From NCBI GenBank assembly GCA_900549235.1, contig URNT01000012.1:1-64000 (forward strand): a stretch of DNA of 64,000 bases, written 5' to 3'. Positions 61,765 to 64,000 of the stretch are shown here, piece after piece. Under the pieces are notes generated by a model. That model was given only the letters and a program-made list of their open reading frames with translations, searched no databases and was not told the DNA's origin. The DNA is from an uncultured Clostridium sp. Its GTDB lineage: Bacteria > Bacillota > Clostridia > Lachnospirales > Lachnospiraceae. The number at the start of each line of letters is the position of its first letter. Within the stretch, counting starts at the first letter, position 1. The position numbers and the translations under genes are program-made.

Positions 61765-63096
61765 ATGGAATTAAACAAAGAATACTGCCGTCAGACGGCA
61801 GAGGAGCTGATCGCATTTCTGGAAAAGAGCCCTACGGCATTTCACGCTGTAGAAAATATGGCTGAGATCTTAAAGGAGCAGGGCTTTACCGAGCTTTATG
61901 AGGGCAGTGCCTGGGAGATCAAGGAAAACGGCCGTTATTTTGTAACCAGGAATCATTCTTCCATCATCGCTTTTAAGGTGCCGGGAAAGGATTTTACAGG
62001 CTTTGAGATCATGGCAAGCCACAGCGATTCCCCTTCCTTTAAGATTAAGGAAAACCCGGAGATGGAGTCTGAGGGACATTACATCAAGCTGAATGTAGAG
62101 AAATACGGCGGCATGATCTGCGCTCCCTGGTTTGACCGTCCCTTATCTGTAGCAGGCCGTCTGGTGGTGCGTGAGGGAAAACGTCTGGCAACCAGACTGG
62201 TTACGGTAGACCGGGATCTGCTGATGATTCCAAATGTAGCCATTCATTTTAACAGAGAGGTTAACGACGGCTATAAGTACAATATACAGACCGACCTTCT
62301 GCCTCTTTACGGCGGCATCGGCGCAAAGGGAAGCTTTATGAAAACGGTAGCGGAGTGGGCCGGAGTAAAGGAAGAGGACATTTTAGGACATGACCTGTTC
62401 CTGTACAGCCGTACTCCAGGCACCATCTGGGGGGCAGAGGAGGAGTATGTATCCTGCGGCCGTCTGGATGATCTGCAGTGCGCCTTCGCATCCTTAAAGG
62501 GCTTCCTGGCAGCTCCCGCTGCAGACTGCGTCCAGGTTCATGCTGTCTTTGATAACGAGGAGGTAGGCAGCGGAACCAAGCAGGGAGCAGACGCTACCTT
62601 CCTTGAGGATGTGTTAAAGCGGGTGAACCGGGCCCTGGGACGGAGCGAGGAGCAGTATCTGATGGCCCTTGCTTCCAGCTTTATGCTTTCCGCTGACAAT
62701 GCCCATGCCGTACATCCAAACCATGGCGAAAAATCAGATCCGGTGAACCGTCCCCACATGAATGAGGGAATCGTAATCAAGTTTAACGCAAACCAGAAAT
62801 ACACCACTGATGCTGTATCCGCAGCCATGTTTAAGACGATGTGCCAGGCTGAGGAAATCCCGGTTCAGACCTTTACCAACCGTTCCGATATGGTAGGCGG
62901 TTCTACTCTGGGAAATATTTCCAACAGTCATGTGGCTCTGAACACCGTTGACATCGGCCTTCCCCAGCTGGCGATGCATTCTCCTTATGAGACAGCCGGC
63001 ATTAAGGACACCTGCTACCTGATTGCCGCGGCCACCCGTTTCTTTGGCACCTCTGTTAAGGAGGACGGACGGGGATCCTATGTGCTGGAAGGATAA
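61765..63096 (+). CDS. M18 family aminopeptidase
   Basis: 443 residues, cytoplasmic zinc aminopeptidase of family M18 (aspartyl aminopeptidase-like, ApeB/LAP4). Metal ligands are visible in ASHSDSPSF (first His), the GRLDDLQC stretch (Asp), FDNEEVGSGTKQGA (Glu pair) and SADNAHAVHPNHGEK (His). The TVDRDLLMIPNVAIHFNRE stretch is also typical (in parts TVDRDLLMIPNVAIH). AAAGGAGATAT precedes the ATG, only 4 nt after murF. It releases N-terminal residues from peptides; a link to the mur genes is positional. Confidence 0.94.
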   Translation: MELNKEYCRQTAEELIAFLEKSPTAFHAVENMAEILKEQGFTELYEGSAWEIKENGRYFVTRNHSSIIAFKVPGKDFTGFEIMASHSDSPSFKIKENPEMESEGHYIKLNVEKYGGMICAPWFDRPLSVAGRLVVREGKRLATRLVTVDRDLLMIPNVAIHFNREVNDGYKYNIQTDLLPLYGGIGAKGSFMKTVAEWAGVKEEDILGHDLFLYSRTPGTIWGAEEEYVSCGRLDDLQCAFASLKGFLAAPAADCVQVHAVFDNEEVGSGTKQGADATFLEDVLKRVNRALGRSEEQYLMALASSFMLSADNAHAVHPNHGEKSDPVNRPHMNEGIVIKFNANQKYTTDAVSAAMFKTMCQAEEIPVQTFTNRSDMVGGSTLGNISNSHVALNTVDIGLPQLAMHSPYETAGIKDTCYLIAAATRFFGTSVKEDGRGSYVLEG

Positions 63097-63110
63097 AAAG
63101 GAACGAAGCC

Positions 63111-64000
63111 ATGTTTACGAATAAACAGCTGATAAAACTGCTGGCGCCCCTGATCGTAGAACAGATCATGGCGGTGCTGGTGGGAATGGCAGATGTTGTG
63201 ATGGTAGCCGCCGTAGGAGAGACAGCGGTATCCGGCGTCTCTCTGGTGGATTCCATCAGCCTTCTGATCATACAGATCATGAGCGCCCTGGCAACCGGCG
63301 GGGCGGTGATCTCTGCCCAGTATCTGGGACGGGAGGATTTTAAGGCGGCAAGGAAGGCAGCGGGACAGTTGATCTTTGTCACCATGGTGCTGTCTGTGGT
63401 CATTGCCCTCATCGCCCTGGCAGGCAACCGGCATCTTCTTGGCGCCATCTTTGGAAGGGTGGAGAAAGAGGTAATGGATAACGCCCAGACCTATTTCTGG
63501 ATTACGGCCCTGTCCTATCCCTTTATCGGCCTTTACAACGCCTGCGCTGCCTTGTTCCGTTCCATGGGCAATTCCAAGGTGTCCATGATGACCTCCCTTG
63601 TAATGAACGGCATTAATATTGCGGGAAATGCCATCTGCGTGTTCGGCTTTCATATGGGAGTCGAGGGAGTGGCATACCCCACTCTTATAAGCCGTGTGGC
63701 TGCGGCTGGGCTTATGCTGGTTCTGATCCAGAACCGGAATAATACCATCCGCATCACCAGTCTGAAGGCTTTGGTGCCTGACGGAGCCATGATCCGCAAC
63801 ATTCTTTCCATTGGGATCCCCAATGGGCTGGAAAATGGCATTTTCCAGTTTGGAAAGGTCTTTCTACAGAGTCTGGTTTCCTCCCTTGGCACCGCTGCCA
63901 TTGCCAGCTACGCAGTGGCCAGCAACCTGGTAACAGTGCTTTACCTTCCGGGCACAGCCATCGGCCTGGGCCTGATCACCATCATTGGCCAGTGTGTAGG
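63111..64000 (+). CDS. MATE family efflux transporter (truncated by window end)
   Basis: The first 296 residues are present; the frame remains open at the window edge, so this is a partial gene, not a broken one. It has about eight membrane helices so far and the MATE layout: N-terminal TNKQLIKLLAPLIVEQIMAV with MADVVMVAAVGETAVSGVSL (in parts MADVVMVAAVGE, AVSGVSLVDS), AQYLGREDFKAARKAAGQ, and the start of the second half with IGIPNGLENGIFQFGKV. MATE proteins export cationic drugs or metabolites in exchange for sodium or protons. AAAAGGAACGAAGCC precedes the ATG, 15 nt after the aminopeptidase gene. Confidence 0.92.
   Translation, partial: MFTNKQLIKLLAPLIVEQIMAVLVGMADVVMVAAVGETAVSGVSLVDSISLLIIQIMSALATGGAVISAQYLGREDFKAARKAAGQLIFVTMVLSVVIALIALAGNRHLLGAIFGRVEKEVMDNAQTYFWITALSYPFIGLYNACAALFRSMGNSKVSMMTSLVMNGINIAGNAICVFGFHMGVEGVAYPTLISRVAAAGLMLVLIQNRNNTIRITSLKALVPDGAMIRNILSIGIPNGLENGIFQFGKVFLQSLVSSLGTAAIASYAVASNLVTVLYLPGTAIGLGLITIIGQCV

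Noticed and set aside
63111..64000. Truncated pseudogene at the right edge
   Set aside because: The frame is intact to the last base; it is simply cut by the end of the window.

Overview
The window looks like a chromosomal segment of an anaerobic Firmicute of the Lachnospiraceae / Clostridium cluster XIVa type, roughly 50% GC. Supporting signs are strong AGGAGG-type ribosome sites, two PTS HPr-family proteins with a LicT/RAT antitermination system, a CdaA/CdaR c-di-AMP module, a TepA-FtsK pair, formate-tetrahydrofolate ligase, a choline-binding-type wall-repeat protein, an SLH protein and a 2-hydroxyacyl-CoA dehydratase-type cassette. The genus cannot be fixed from the sequence alone. I see no phage, IS element, rRNA or CRISPR array. 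Nearly all genes lie on the + strand; only three (DUF5688, DUF1576 and a LacI-PfkB fusion) are on the - strand.

Layout. 0.1-2.8 kb: a secreted wall-binding repeat protein, a convergent DUF5688 gene and tRNA-Arg(CCG) with its own promoter and terminator. 2.8-9 kb: a complete phosphorelay made of a hybrid histidine kinase with an NTF2/SnoaL-like N-terminus, a stand-alone HPt protein, and a response regulator carrying HD-GYP, PAS and GGDEF domains. 9-14.7 kb: a membrane-anchored protein, queA, rluF, a divergent ligA and metA. 14.7-17.2 kb: a second, related hybrid kinase. 17.3-24.3 kb: two membrane proteins, cdaA, cdaR, ptsH, ptsI and a polysaccharide-polymerase-like protein. 24.3-27.8 kb: a RAT-controlled operon of antiterminator, EIIA, a second HPr-like protein and EIICB. 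27.9-31.9 kb: a DUF362 ferredoxin-like protein, O-acetylhomoserine sulfhydrylase and cardiolipin synthase. 31.9-36.8 kb: an SLH protein with a MacAB-like export system. 36.8-39.4 kb: divergent DUF1576 and dipeptidase genes whose promoters overlap. 39.4-42.2 kb: a PhoBR-like two-component system behind 11-bp-phased TTTACA repeats, then a GNAT enzyme. 42.2-48.2 kb: a full-length LacI repressor fused to a full-length PfkB kinase, divergent from a ribokinase and an ABC importer of the TrpXYZ type. 48.3-49.9 kb: an SH3/NlpC-P60 wall hydrolase. 50-53 kb: a dehydratase-family protein and a dehydratase-activase fusion. 53-64 kb: tepA, ftsK, fhs, murE, murF, an M18 aminopeptidase and a MATE transporter cut by the window end.

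How the parts fit. MetA carries Glu111, the acetyl-CoA-type residue, and its product O-acetylhomoserine is the substrate of the sulfhydrylase encoded 14 kb away. General PTS genes (HPr with Ser46 and His15, EI) sit in the c-di-AMP operon, while the sugar-specific PTS operon has its own HPr-like protein in which Ser46 is replaced by Asp. The most unusual items are the LacI-PfkB repressor-kinase fusion, the HPr-like protein with Asp46, the dehydratase-activase fusion with an apparent internal ribosome site at the domain junction, the complete phosphorelay ending in a regulator with both c-di-GMP synthesis and degradation domains, and the phased repeats before the PhoBR-like genes.
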